A stretch of DNA of 64,000 bases from Nematostella vectensis (lineage: Eukaryota; Cnidaria; Anthozoa; Actiniaria; Edwardsiidae). The stretch lies in NCBI RefSeq assembly GCF_932526225.1, contig NC_064034.1:3644001-3708000 (forward strand), in the 5' to 3' direction. Position 1 is the first letter of the stretch. The number at the start of each line of letters is the position of its first letter. The notes beneath the pieces are model-generated. The model was not told where the DNA came from and did no database searches. It saw only the letters and a list, made by a program, of their open reading frames with translations. Made by a program: the position numbers and the translations under genes. Of this stretch, positions 54,343-64,000 are shown piece after piece.

Positions 54343-57300
54343 TCAAGCAAAATCTACATTGTCATCATTTTCATCAAAGGCATATTCGACGGTTTTCTTT
54401 GATCGCAGAGTAGAGCACGGGACCCCATAATGCTCCTTGGTCCTCTCCATTTCCTCGATAGTCTGCGGGAGACTGGTATTGAGTGTTTCTGGTAACCATA
54501 GCGACGAAATAGCAGCTAGCACAGCAAGGACGCCGAAGATGCTGACGGGGAAAGTCAAGCTAAACCCTGGAAGCTGGGCCTGTGAAGAGACATGGCAAAA
54601 GAATAGCAAAGACATCAAGAGAGCTATCAAAGGAGTAAAAAAGTCTAAGCTAAGGGCACTACGCTATTACTTAAGGAGAGTTTGCATCCCTCTACGAATT
54701 GTGTTTTTCCTTATTGATTCTTAGGGATAGTGGATATAGATTTTCCTTGTTTTAGGTCAGTGAACAAACGTGATCATTATTCAAACCCGCGTAAATACCA
54801 GAAAAAAAACATTGTTATTGCTTCAATTATAATCTAAGAGTTTATTTGGTTTTCAAATTCAGAAAATAAAACAAAAAAAAATGCTGGGGTGTAAAATAAC
54901 TCGCAATCTACTGCGTGAACTCAGAATCAGCGTTTATTTTTTCTTTCGCGCCTGCGAATTATTACGCATCTATTACTCAACCCAGATCTAACCGATGGAA
55001 GAAGGCCCGAAATAGCGTGTAAAGTGAAGCGTGTGTGGCAAAAAGTGAAATACTATGACTACAACACCGATTTCATTTCTTCGATATTCCGGAAAATAAG
55101 CTGCATCTTGTTGTGACGAAGAACAATATTATATTAAATGTACTGAATATAATTGATTATCAATATGGAGTGCCTTTTAGACGAAGAGGCCACATCTTGC
55201 TGGCTAATGTACCATCCACTTTTGTCACGTGACCGATTTTCAGAAAATCATGGACATTATCTTAGGAAAATAGCCATTTTTCTAAAACGGTCATGTGCTT
55301 CCTTTCAATCAATTTAAAATTGACCTCCACTCCCCCCCTGACCGGAAATGTCCTGTAAATTCTAGAAGGACTGGGTTCCCCAATTGAAATGCCCATGATT
55401 GCAGGATAAGGTTATCATTATATTAAGTCGAATTCAATGCTGGCTCCGCTTTTAGGCAGTGCCTAAATCTATATATTATTAACTCGGATTCAATGCTGGC
55501 TCCGCTTTTAGGCAGTGCCTAAATCTATATATTATTAACTCGGATTCAATGCTTCTATCTAAACTTACCAGCATGACGATAAACGGCGATAAAATGGCGC
55601 CAACACGAGCGCACATGGAGCCCACTCCCATGCCGATGTTCCTAAATGCAGAAATGGTTAAACTGGAACCTCACTCGGTAGAACGATACTTTGACCGGCA
55701 AAAATAAAACGTTTGCGGAAATACCGAAAATCTCGTGGCGATATTAAAGGGTCGTGAAAAAAAAAATCACAAAACTACGGCAAAAACAGTGTCGGAAGAA
55801 CCTTTCATGTAGGTCAAAGGCGTCATTCTCTAAAAAAAACAATTGTTATAATGAATGCAGCATTCATCATCGTGCCTAATGGAAAAAAAGATATCTGTTT
55901 TACCTTACAACTGTAGGGAACTGCTCTGAGGAAATAAGGTAGATGTTGTTGAATGCACACGATGTTAGACTTCTACCAAATATAGCAAGACCCGCTACGA
56001 TAGCTGCATTGGCTGCAATAGGGGAAAAACAGAATTACCGGGACATGTCAATCATTAATTACACGAGCTAAACACGATATGGCTTACCTTTCGGGATCCC
56101 CATTATAACCAAGCATAAAATACCAGCGATGAACATGTAACCGAAGAACGGAATCCGACGCCCAAACCTGGGTTTTCAATAAAAGAGTTGTGTCAAAACA
56201 CCTGATAATTTTGTCGTGTTTTGCTGTGTCTGATGTGCTGTTTTGCCATGCCGTGTTGTGCAAAGTGCTTGCACTATAAAATCCTATTTTGCAAGAAAAT
56301 ACGTTTTTGGATGATCAGATTCGTCGTAAGAATGAACACAACAAACTCACCTTTGCATGAGAAACCAAGAAATCGGAAGATGCGGAATGGAAAGAAGAGT
56401 CATCACAAGATAGTTGACGTAGAGGTTTCCTGCCAATGCGGTGATGTAAAGATAAATCCCAAAGGAGATGAGAGAGATGACGAACCTGCAGGACGACATA
56501 TTACTGTTAATTAACAGGGGGACATTAGTGTGAAGGGTGTCGGGGGCGAACAAGAAAACTTTTAGCCATCCACGTTTACCATGAACGTCACAAACGGTTG
56601 TGTCTTGACAACAATTACAGATGAAATAGGGTTCATCTGTGATTCTCCTGGGATTAGTTTTCAGGAGAGCACTACTCACCAATTAAAACAGAGAATCAGA
56701 GTTCGCTTTCGCAATTTCGGTGAACGGAACAAATCGAAGGCAGTGTAATTCTTGCCGTTTTTGCGCTTTTCCTGCTCTCTCATCTCCTCGTTGTAAATGC
56801 TTTCAATCATCGCCGTCGCGTTATCACTGTCTAAAAGCTTTTTCTTCTTGCCGCCATACTTCATGAGGAGTTCTCGAGCTTCATCCTGACGCCCTTGGGT
56901 GATGAGCCAACGAGCGGTGTCGGGAAACACCCTGTTGGGGTAATACGAGTATTCACGTTACAGGCTTGTCATAATCATCCAAATATGAGCAATTCATACA
57001 AGACAGAGTATTTCACGTTACAGGCTTGTCACTAATCATCCAAATATGAGCAATTCATACAAGACAGAGTATTCACGTTACAGGTTTGTCACTAATCATC
57101 CAAATATGAGCAATTCATACAGGACAGAGTATTTCACGTTACAGGCTCGTCACTGATCATCCAAATATGAACAATTCAAATATAAGGAAATTCTTGACTA
57201 AGAAATCATGTGAATTCTTTGATAACTGTCGTTTAGATAACTCGTTTTTCTAGCTCGCTCAATCAATTCCTCATTTCACGTTACAGTCACGCCTCTGATC

Positions 57301-58336
57301 ATCCAAAGATGAGTAAATAAAAGGTGTATGGGCAACTAAGAGATCACATTACTTTTTATGAATTATAAAAATTATAGTTATTTTTGCACCACAAATCCTT
57401 TTTTGAATGGTCTCTTGTCTAGGAATGTGCTGTTACTAATTCCATCACTTACCTCCAGAAGAAGAAAAAAGGCACGAAAAACAGTGTAACGCAAAGGATG
57501 AGCATTCGCCATTCCCTGATAAAATACGCGCACGTAAAAGACAAGATATCCCCTAGGTCCCAGAAGAAGTCTTGGACTTTACCGGACATCGTCCGGGCCT
57601 TTGGTCCGACCAGCTCTATCACGTACACGTACTGACACACCATGACTGACGCAAGGGCAAACCCAACACCGAACCGCAACAGGGCAAGGAGGGAGGGACA
57701 GTCAGCGAAAAACGTGCCGAACGACAGAATCGTCATGATAGCTGAACCGACCAGGAGGCAAAGGCGCCGTCCGAATCTGTCCGAGGCCCAGCCACCGACC
57801 AATGAGCCAATGAGCATTCCAGCGAAGAAACATGACTGCACGGCGGCGCCTTTGTGCGCGTTGTCGCAAATCAAATTCCACTAAAATAGCAAAAAAGTGA
57901 CGCTACAAGCCAGGTAACAAAAATCTTAAATTCTTTTATAATCAAAATTGTGTTCAATATGAAATTCCTTTACCAAACAGGTAAAAAAAGTGGTTAAGAC
58001 AAAGATTGAGCAAGAATGACGTCGTACCTCGGACACTGCGCTAGTAAACGGTCCATCAAACGTGTACGAAGAACAGTTGTCACAGCACTTGCTCGGAGCA
58101 CATGTGGAGTTAACATCACTGCAATGGAACTTAGGAGTTCCGAAGGCGAAAACGAGCAGAGCGAATTGCAGCCCGATGGGAACGATGAGAAGGTTGACGC
58201 CGGCGTACAGAGCCCTCTGGTAACAACCAAACGAGTTGACGTGCTTAAACACGTCGTCAAAGGTCGACAGAGCCCCTGCTGAGAATTCTACAGATGTAGT
58301 CTTACAAGTGTTGTCTTCGTGATTGCCTTCAGACAT
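54343..58336 (-). CDS. SLC22-type organic ion transporter, copy B
   Basis: The eight exons are 58028-58336, 57453-57880, 56680-56931, 56351-56485, 56088-56167, 55904-56012, 55569-55641 and 54343-54579, all with GT/AG borders. Seven exons have exactly the same length as in copy A; the last is six bases (two codons) shorter in an acidic run. The total of 1623 bases gives 540 residues. It shares MSEGNHED at the start, GGWASDRFGRRLCLLVGS, EQFPTVV and LPETLNTSLPQTIEEME. Unlike copy A it keeps Arg in the conserved TARWL loop. The protein is a predicted 12-helix MFS organic-ion transporter of the plasma membrane. Introns are largely colinear with A but the two minisatellites are much shorter. Confidence 0.88.
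55421..55556. repeat. 56-bp minisatellite in intron 7, about 2.4 copies
   Basis: The same unit as 5628-6716 (GCTGGCTCCGCTTTTAGGCA core) but only two full copies, ending at the same distance from exon 7. Confidence 0.9.
56946..57175. repeat. About 61-bp minisatellite in intron 2, about 4 copies
   Basis: The same unit as 8106-8897 (CAATTCATACAAGACAGAGT core), again adjoining the exon 3 acceptor. Confidence 0.9.
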
Positions 58337-58556
58337 TTCTGAAGAGGAGCAAAAAAAAAATAAAGCGCTATAAGTTGGAGGTTAAGGTTATCTGAGAAAA
58401 CGGAAAATCAGAAAAACAGTAGAAATCAGGGAAAAACAGCAGAAAAAAGAGACACAACAACACTAAAGCGGAAACCCTATTTAATCTGATGTCTAGCATG
58501 ACTCTTGTCGCCCCAAAGGGCAAGAGTTCAAAGGTGCAGTTCTAATAAGCATTAGT

Positions 58557-58748
58557 CAGGCGCGTACCCAGGATTGGCTTAATAGCTTAGGGGGGGGGGG
58601 GGGGGGGGGGGAAGGGTTCGCGGTCATAAACATCATGTGGGAAAAGCGTAGTACTTGACGATCCTTCAATAAGAAATTACCCACTTTTTGATTACCAAGC
58701 GCGGGCAACCTTCACCCCCCCCCCCCCCCCCCCCTTTGTACGCGCCTG
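58557..58748. mobile_element. Degenerate CAGG-type MITE with G and C runs
   Basis: The ends CAGGCGCGTACCCAGG and TTTGTACGCGCCTG are inverse. Long G (58590-58611) and C (about 58717-58734) runs face each other. Unit A keeps only the right end (about 10230-10272), so the insertion predates the duplication. No clear target duplication. Confidence 0.55.
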
Positions 58749-59527
58749 AAGGTTTATCTGCATGCTGCCTAAGGCAAAACTATATGTACATGTTTTGCAG
58801 CTATTTGCTACCTAAAAGACCAAAATTTCATACCCCGTTCAATTTTTTTTTCACTTTAAGGACAGGATGGTCACATAAACCAATTTACGAGGATTTTTGT
58901 CATGTTTTGGCTATCCAATCTGTTCGTGCGAGTCACTCACTACACATGGAATTTCACTGTTCAGCTTTATTGTATTTTGCAAATTTAAAATCGGTGCTCG
59001 ATTGGGGATTTATCTCGTATCATCGCGGGATATACCAAGAAACTAAAAATGTCAAAGCGTAACGATGAGGACATGAAGTTTTTTTTGTTATAAAGGATCC
59101 TTAGTAATTTTTGTTAGCTTCCTGTGGTTTTCTGTGTTTACACCGGATGGCGGCCATTTTAGATGCTTCTGTGGTTACAAATCATTTTGGACACTCCTAA
59201 ATAATAATAAATGATCTTTTAAACATCTGTGCAATCCTGAAAAAGCTAGATCTGTTGTCAAACCTTTTGTGTAGTGGGGGTGCTACGCAGGCCACTTTTT
59301 TTAAAAGCCCCTTTTTGTAATCTCCTCCTCGACTAAATTGTTTGATCTGTTCTTGGCAATATTTTTTTGTTTTGGGAATCAGTGCTTTTTCACGCTAATT
59401 TATTTAGAGCGAAGAAACATTAGAACATTAAAGATAAAGAGCAGCCTAGTACTTTATGGAACCCGAAGATAACTTGTCCTAAAAATAGAACACATAATAT
59501 TTGGTTACATTTAGTACCAAACTTGTT
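58749..59527. other. Non-coding upstream region of transporter B
   Basis: Colinear with 10272-11375 and 14358-14830 of unit A, without the insertions found there. No gene is visible. The empty site of the 2.98-kb element is at about 59079-59103. Confidence 0.5.
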
Positions 59528-59624
59528 ATTCCGGATTCCAGACTCAATGTTCTATTCTTATTTTCCCTTTAATTATTAACTCAAACTGTGTAAAAGAGTG
59601 TACAGAGTGAAAAACATTATCATT

Positions 59625-59704
59625 ACTCTTATTACTCTTACTACTCTTACTACTACTACTACTCTCACTACTACTACTACTACTCTTACTACTCTTACTA
59701 CTCT

Positions 59705-59751
<47 letters not shown>

Positions 59752-60003
59752 TTACTACTACTACTACTACTATGACTACTATGACTACTATGACTACTAT
59801 GACTACTATGACTACTATGACTACTATGACTACTATGACTACTATGACTACTATGACTACTATGACTACTATGACTACTATGACTACTATGACTACTATG
59901 ACTACTATGACTACTATGACTACTATGACTACTTGACTACTATGACTGCTCTTGCTCTTGCTCTTGCTCTTACTCTTACTCTTACTCTTACTCTTACTCT
60001 TCA
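59625..60003 (+). repeat. Compound microsatellite (ACT, TATGAC and CTCTTG/CTCTTA units)
   Basis: ACT-rich units, then about 190 bp of ATGACTACT units, then a block of CTCTTG and CTCTTA hexamers. Long low-complexity frames on both strands (poly-Thr/Met, poly-Val/Ile) are artefacts of the repeat. Confidence 0.95.
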
Positions 60004-60584
60004 CAGTCAGCCATGCATTATCCTGTAAGAAAGGAGGCTTTGTAGCTCGAAGGCATGACACCATCAGAGATCTCTTGACAGCTCACATAAGTAAAGTGTG
60101 CAAAAATGTAGAAACAGAGCCACTCTTGCGACCATTTGACAATGAAGTCTTTAACCTGCAATCCACTGTTACAAGCAAAGAAGCGAGGCTGGATATAAAA
60201 GCAGGAGGTTTCTGGACACCAGGAGTTACAGCATTCTTCGATGTACGTGTAACGCATGTTAACTCCCAGTCTAACCAGAACAAACCCACAGAAACTATCT
60301 TCAGAGAACAAGAGAATGAGAAGAAGAGGAAATACAACCAGAGAATAATCAACGTAGAGATGGGAACTTTTACACCACTAGTTTTTGGCACAAATGGAGG
60401 CATGGGGGTAGATTGTAAGAACTTTCTAAAATCCCTTGCAGAAAAACTGTCTATTAAGAACGGCGAGGCTTATGCCCGTGTAATCTCATGGATACGTATC
60501 GAATTTTCTTTCGCAATTTTAAGAACAGTTCACAAATGTGTAAGAGGTTCAAGATTCCCGTTCAAATCACATAACAATCACTGA
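60003..60584 (+). pseudogene. Nuclease-like transposon ORF fragment (C-terminal)
   Basis: The frame enters from the microsatellite with no independent ATG. It begins VSHALSCKKGGFVARRHDTI and continues EARLDIKAGGFWTPGVTAFF, DVRVTHVN, MGTFTPLVFGTNGGMG and ILRTVHKCVRGSRF, stopping at 60582-60584. The spacing of an Asp in RLDIK and an Asp in FFDVRV suggests a PD-(D/E)XK-type nuclease fold (inference). I recall the SCxKGGF...RH segment as a recurrent ORF end in animal mobile elements. About 190 residues with no internal stop; the N-terminal part is missing. Confidence 0.45.
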
Positions 60585-60599
60585 TGATTGACAACAATC

Positions 60600-60655
60600 A
60601 ATGATGATGACGATGACGGTGACGGTGACGGTCACGGTGACGGTCACGGTCACGG

Positions 60656-60688
<33 letters not shown>

Positions 60689-60698
60689 TGATGATAAA
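60600..60698 (+). repeat. GACGAT/GACGGT microsatellite
   Basis: Tandem GATGAC, GACGGT and GGTCAC hexamers lie between the nuclease-like frame and the retrotransposon fragment. Confidence 0.9.
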
Positions 60699-60732
60699 GG
60701 AATAACTGTCTTATGTGTTAAAGACCTGACAC

Positions 60733-62440
60733 TAGGGAATACCGCAGAAAACTTCCGGCCCATTACATGCCTACCGCTGATGTGGAAACTACTCAGCGGA
60801 ACACTCGCAGACAAAATATACGATCACTTAGAAAATGCAGAAATGCTCCCGTAGAACAGAAGGGATGCCGCAGAGCTTCAAGAGGCACCAAAGATCAGCT
60901 TCTAATTAATGGACAAACTCTGGGAGAAGTGAAAATACAACGAGGCATTTTTCAAGGCGTTAGCCTTTCCCCTTTGCTATTTGTAATATGCTTAATACCA
61001 CTGTCGATTATACTGCGAAGTGCAAGTGGGAGGTACCAATTAGGCAAGGATGCGGGATCCCTAAACCATCTGCTGTTCATGGACGACCTAAAGTTGTATG
61101 GGAAGAATGAACGTGAAGTTGATTCATTAATAAACTCAGTGCGAATATTCAGTAGTGACATTGGCATGGAATTTGGCCTTAAGAAGTGTGGGATCCTCAT
61201 ACTTAAGAGAGGAAAAGTTGTGAACTCGGATGGAATTGAACTCCCAGATGAACAGAAGATGAAGACGATAGAGAATGAGGGATACAAGTACTTAGGAATC
61301 CTTGAGTACGATGACCTATTACACGGAAAAATAAAGGAAGACATAAGCCGAGAATACTTCCGCAGACTTAAGAAAGTGCTAAAGGCAAAGCTTAACGGAA
61401 AGAACACCATAATGGCCATAAACACTTGGGCGGTATCAGTTTAAGATATGGAGCTGGTGTAGTTAAGTGGACCAAGGCTGAGTTGGAGAACATAAATAGG
61501 AAGACAAGGAAACGGATGACGATCTATGGAATGCTACACCCTCGAGCTAATGTTGGCCGTTTATATCTACCAAGACGATGTGGAGGCCGTGGGCTGATAG
61601 GGGTTGAAGATTGTATACATCTAGAAGAAAAGGGATTGGCAGACTATGTTCACAAAAGCGAGGAACAGTTACTTCTAGCGGTGAGGAATGAAGGAATACT
61701 TCGTGTAGAGGAAGAACAGACTGCTAGGGTCTTAAAAGAAAAGCTAAACAAAAAGACAAGAGGATTGGAAGACTAAGCCATTACATGGTCAGTTTCTTAG
61801 ACAGACGGAAGAAACAAGGGATGAGTCATCGTGGGACTGGATGACAAAAGGAAACTTGAAGAAAGAGACAGAAGGACTGATCACAGCAGCTCAAGACCAG
61901 GCGCTGAGAACGAATGCATTAAAGGCGAAAACAGAAAAACAACAGATATATCTCTTATGCAGAATGTGTGGCTTGAAAGATGAAACGGTGAATCACTTAC
62001 TGTGTGAATGTAGCAAGATGGCACAGAGCCAGTATAAACACCGACACGACAACGTGGCCAGAATTGTGCATTGGGCAATTGCGAAAGAACATGGATTTGA
62101 GGTTAAAGAAAAATGGTATGAACACGAGCTATTACCAGTCATCGAAAAACCTGACCTAAAAATACTGTGGGATGTTACCATCCAAACAGATAGGGAAATC
62201 CAAGCCCGAAGACCTGACATCGTAATAGTGAACAGAAAATAAGGTGAATGCATAGTAATTGATATTGCTGTGCCAGGAGATGCTAATGTCGGCGAAAAGG
62301 AAAAGGAGAAAGTCCTGAAATACCAGGATATAAGAAGAGAAATTGCCCGATTATGGGACATAAAGACATGTGTTGTCCCAATCGTTGTTGGCGCTCTCCT
62401 CGGATCAGCGCGGCTACTAAGACAGGTGCTCGAGGTCTGA
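60733..62440 (+). pseudogene. R2-like non-LTR retrotransposon: RT and restriction-like endonuclease
   Basis: It starts inside the RT with [17 protein letters not shown]. After a shift near 60845 it reads EQKGCRRASRGTKDQLL, then (following a deletion that removes the first catalytic Asp region) GIFQGVSLSPLLFVICLIPL and the catalytic LLFMDDLKLYG. A shift near 61435 leads to LRYGAGVVKWTKAELE. The endonuclease part has a zinc motif CRMCGLKDETVNHLLCECSK with RHDNVARIVHW, then RPDIVIVNRK, a TAA (62240-62242) and VIDIAVPGD, ending at TGA 62438-62440. Zinc motif plus PD..D pattern marks the single-ORF, restriction-like endonuclease (R2/NeSL-type) class. At least four breaks; inactive. Confidence 0.75.
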
Positions 62441-62502
62441 GGTCGTAGGATACGACTTGACCTCGATACATAACCTACCAGCTGTTAACAGCTGTGATCG
62501 AA

Positions 62503-62631
<129 letters not shown>

Positions 62632-62639
62632 TGTTATTA

Positions 62640-63540
62640 TACAGCCCGTCAAAGTCAAAGACAGCTGCACCTAGTCAGCGGTATCCAAGCTTTCCAACAG
62701 TGCTTTGCGGTCTTCACTTTTAATCCCTCGTCGTTGAGCTGAAGCCAGCACAAGTTGATGGTTGCTTATATTTTTCATCACAAATACAGCTATAAGCATA
62801 TTAGGAGAGTGTCTCAGGACATCATGAAGTCTTTTGGGGCATAATTGAGTGCTTTGCTTATGGATATTTGCAAGCAAAGGTGGATTCATGATGATTTTTT
62901 TTGTTTGGCTTTGCCTGGATGAGAAAATAATTTTCTAATGAATCACCACAGCTCTCCTAAATGTTGTCTTTTCTGAAACCAAATTGATTCCAAAATTGTT
63001 TACGCTGCTATTCTGGGTCTGTATGACCTGGAATTGATTTGTTTGGCTTCGGGGTGAAAAGACTTATAAAAAACCATCTGACTTTGGGGAGAGGAGTGTT
63101 GACTGGCCCTCCCCTCGTGAATTTTTCCCTGGATCTCCCAGAATGCTTTTCAATCCGTAAAGGCATCTTCATGGTTTTACAAGCCTTCAAGGAGTGGACA
63201 TTGTGTTTTGAGGCCATGGAAATGAACCTGAAGGATCAGAATAAAGGTATCTATTTGTGTCTTGAGCTCTCTCCCTTGTGTTGTATTTTGAGCGTTTTAT
63301 TGAGAGGGGTGATTCGGCTTTTCTTTCCTTGTTCGATTTGAAATTTGTCAAAGAACCTGTGCTATTATTTGGCTTAAGAGTAGTTACCAACACCTTGGTT
63401 GGATGCATATCTTCAAGACCATTTATCCCTTAGACTGATGCCTGAGTATCTTCATCTTGTTGTGTTTAGTTTGCATTTATGAATTGTTTGGGTTGTGGGT
63501 ACTTCCCAAAGCCGGTACAGGCCGGTTGAGGGGTCAATGT
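62640..63540. other. Non-coding, no gene recognised
   Basis: Present only in unit B between the R2-like fragment and the resumption of duplicated sequence at about 63546. Open frames are short and without recognisable motifs. Confidence 0.4.
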
Positions 63541-63688
63541 GTTAAGGAGGCTCGTTAGTAATTCTTTTATAGCATACTTTTTTTTTTAATTTACTCGTTA
63601 AGAAATTGAGGTATTTGATGTGCTACTGTTTTATTTTATTTATCGGTAACCGATTTAAAGTTATTTAACATATGAACAGACCAGTATT

Positions 63689-63976
63689 CTATGAACTTTC
63701 CAATTTATTTCCAAAAATAACCGATGGTTCGAGAGCGTCAGCTTGTTGTCGTTGACTCGCGCTTGGCGCGCTTGCCGGCTGCTTTTCGGTGCACTGGTTG
63801 ATTTGCGGCTTCTTTTTGGATTTAGCCTGATATTGCCCTCCTTTGGTCTTTTTAGCATCCGTGTCCTCTTTAAAGGAAGTGTCAGCCTCCCTGGGCCGCT
63901 TCTTTGAGCCGTCAGCAGCACTTTTGAGCCGTTGCTTTTGAGCTTGTGTTAAAGATGGTGCCTGTCCTTCTTTGTT
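63689..63976 (-). CDS. Terminal coding segment of an unidentified host gene, copy B
   Basis: Minus-strand frame of 95 codons ending at TAG (63689-63691), open back to about 63976, where a stop suggests an intron boundary (AG sites occur at about 63970 and 63961). It reads SLTQAQKQRLKSAADGSKKR, EADTSFKEDTDAKKTKG and ends DALEPSVIFGNKLESS. Very rich in Lys, Gln, Ala and Ser, so probably a disordered, perhaps nuclear, C-terminal tail. The same frame is preserved in copy A up to its truncation. I do not recognise the family. Confidence 0.45.
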   Translation of the reverse strand, partial: NKEGQAPSLTQAQKQRLKSAADGSKKRPREADTSFKEDTDAKKTKGGQYQAKSKKKPQINQCTEKQPASAPSASQRQQADALEPSVIFGNKLESS

Positions 63977-64000
63977 TTACTATCACTTTCACGAGTCATT

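Noticed and set aside
59576-60064. Long poly-Val/Ile and poly-Thr frames on both strands
   Set aside because: Pure products of the ACT/TATGAC/CTCTTG microsatellite.

Overview
This window looks like repeat-rich, AT-rich nuclear DNA from an animal, most likely a cnidarian (probably an anthozoan). The evidence is one clear eight-exon host gene family with canonical GT/AG introns, plus many transposon and virus-derived families of the kind common in cnidarian genomes. Species cannot be fixed from the sequence alone. Almost all open frames outside the host exons belong to mobile elements, most of them broken.

Layout. (1) The backbone is a large direct segmental duplication: unit A about 1845-15254 and unit B about 49252 to the window end. 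Each unit carries, in the same order, a Mutator-like transposase relic, a complete minus-strand SLC22-type transporter gene (A: 8 exons, 542 codons; B: 8 exons, 540 codons) and the last coding segment of an unidentified minus-strand gene. Because the units are paralogous, differences between them expose later insertions with empty sites (10436-10732, 11376-14357, 49802-51308, and a roughly 4 kb R2-like/nuclease block at about 59.5-63.5 kb). They also expose very different expansion of two intronic minisatellites.
(2) Unit A is cut at about 15255 by a decayed LTR retrotransposon. Its primer-binding region is the complement of a whole CCA-bearing tRNA-Leu-like molecule. A minus-strand LINE (17962-21705) with a 2A-like motif is nested in its integrase gene.
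(3) 23007-34088 is an 11.1 kb Polinton/Maverick with long terminal inverted repeats. It holds a zinc-ribbon protein, a coiled-coil protein, a C-terminal capsid fragment, two small basic glycine-rich proteins, an adenovirus-type protease, a DUF5679-plus-phospholipase-like protein, a chromodomain integrase, a protein-primed DNA polymerase B and one unrecognised protein. Most frames are broken. No packaging ATPase and no N-terminal capsid half are visible.
(4) 34089-38729 is largely non-coding with three small MITEs.
(5) About 38730-45340 is a visibly GC-rich island holding a second, unrelated virus-like module. It carries a packaging ATPase, a capsid-like protein, a coiled-coil/membrane protein, one large conserved but unassigned protein now split in three, and a small fragment. 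No polymerase or integrase was found.
(6) 46199-49204 is a PIF/Harbinger transposon with a transposase and a SANT/MADF-like partner.

How the parts relate. The two SLC22 genes are the only clearly intact host genes and presumably encode organic-ion transporters. The two virus-like elements are complementary in content. The Polinton keeps replication, integration, protease and membrane-penetration functions. The 38.7-45.3 kb module keeps capsid and DNA packaging functions. Whether that is coincidence, or reflects two kinds of resident element in this genome, is the most interesting open question here. Family assignments come from reading motifs; no database search was possible.
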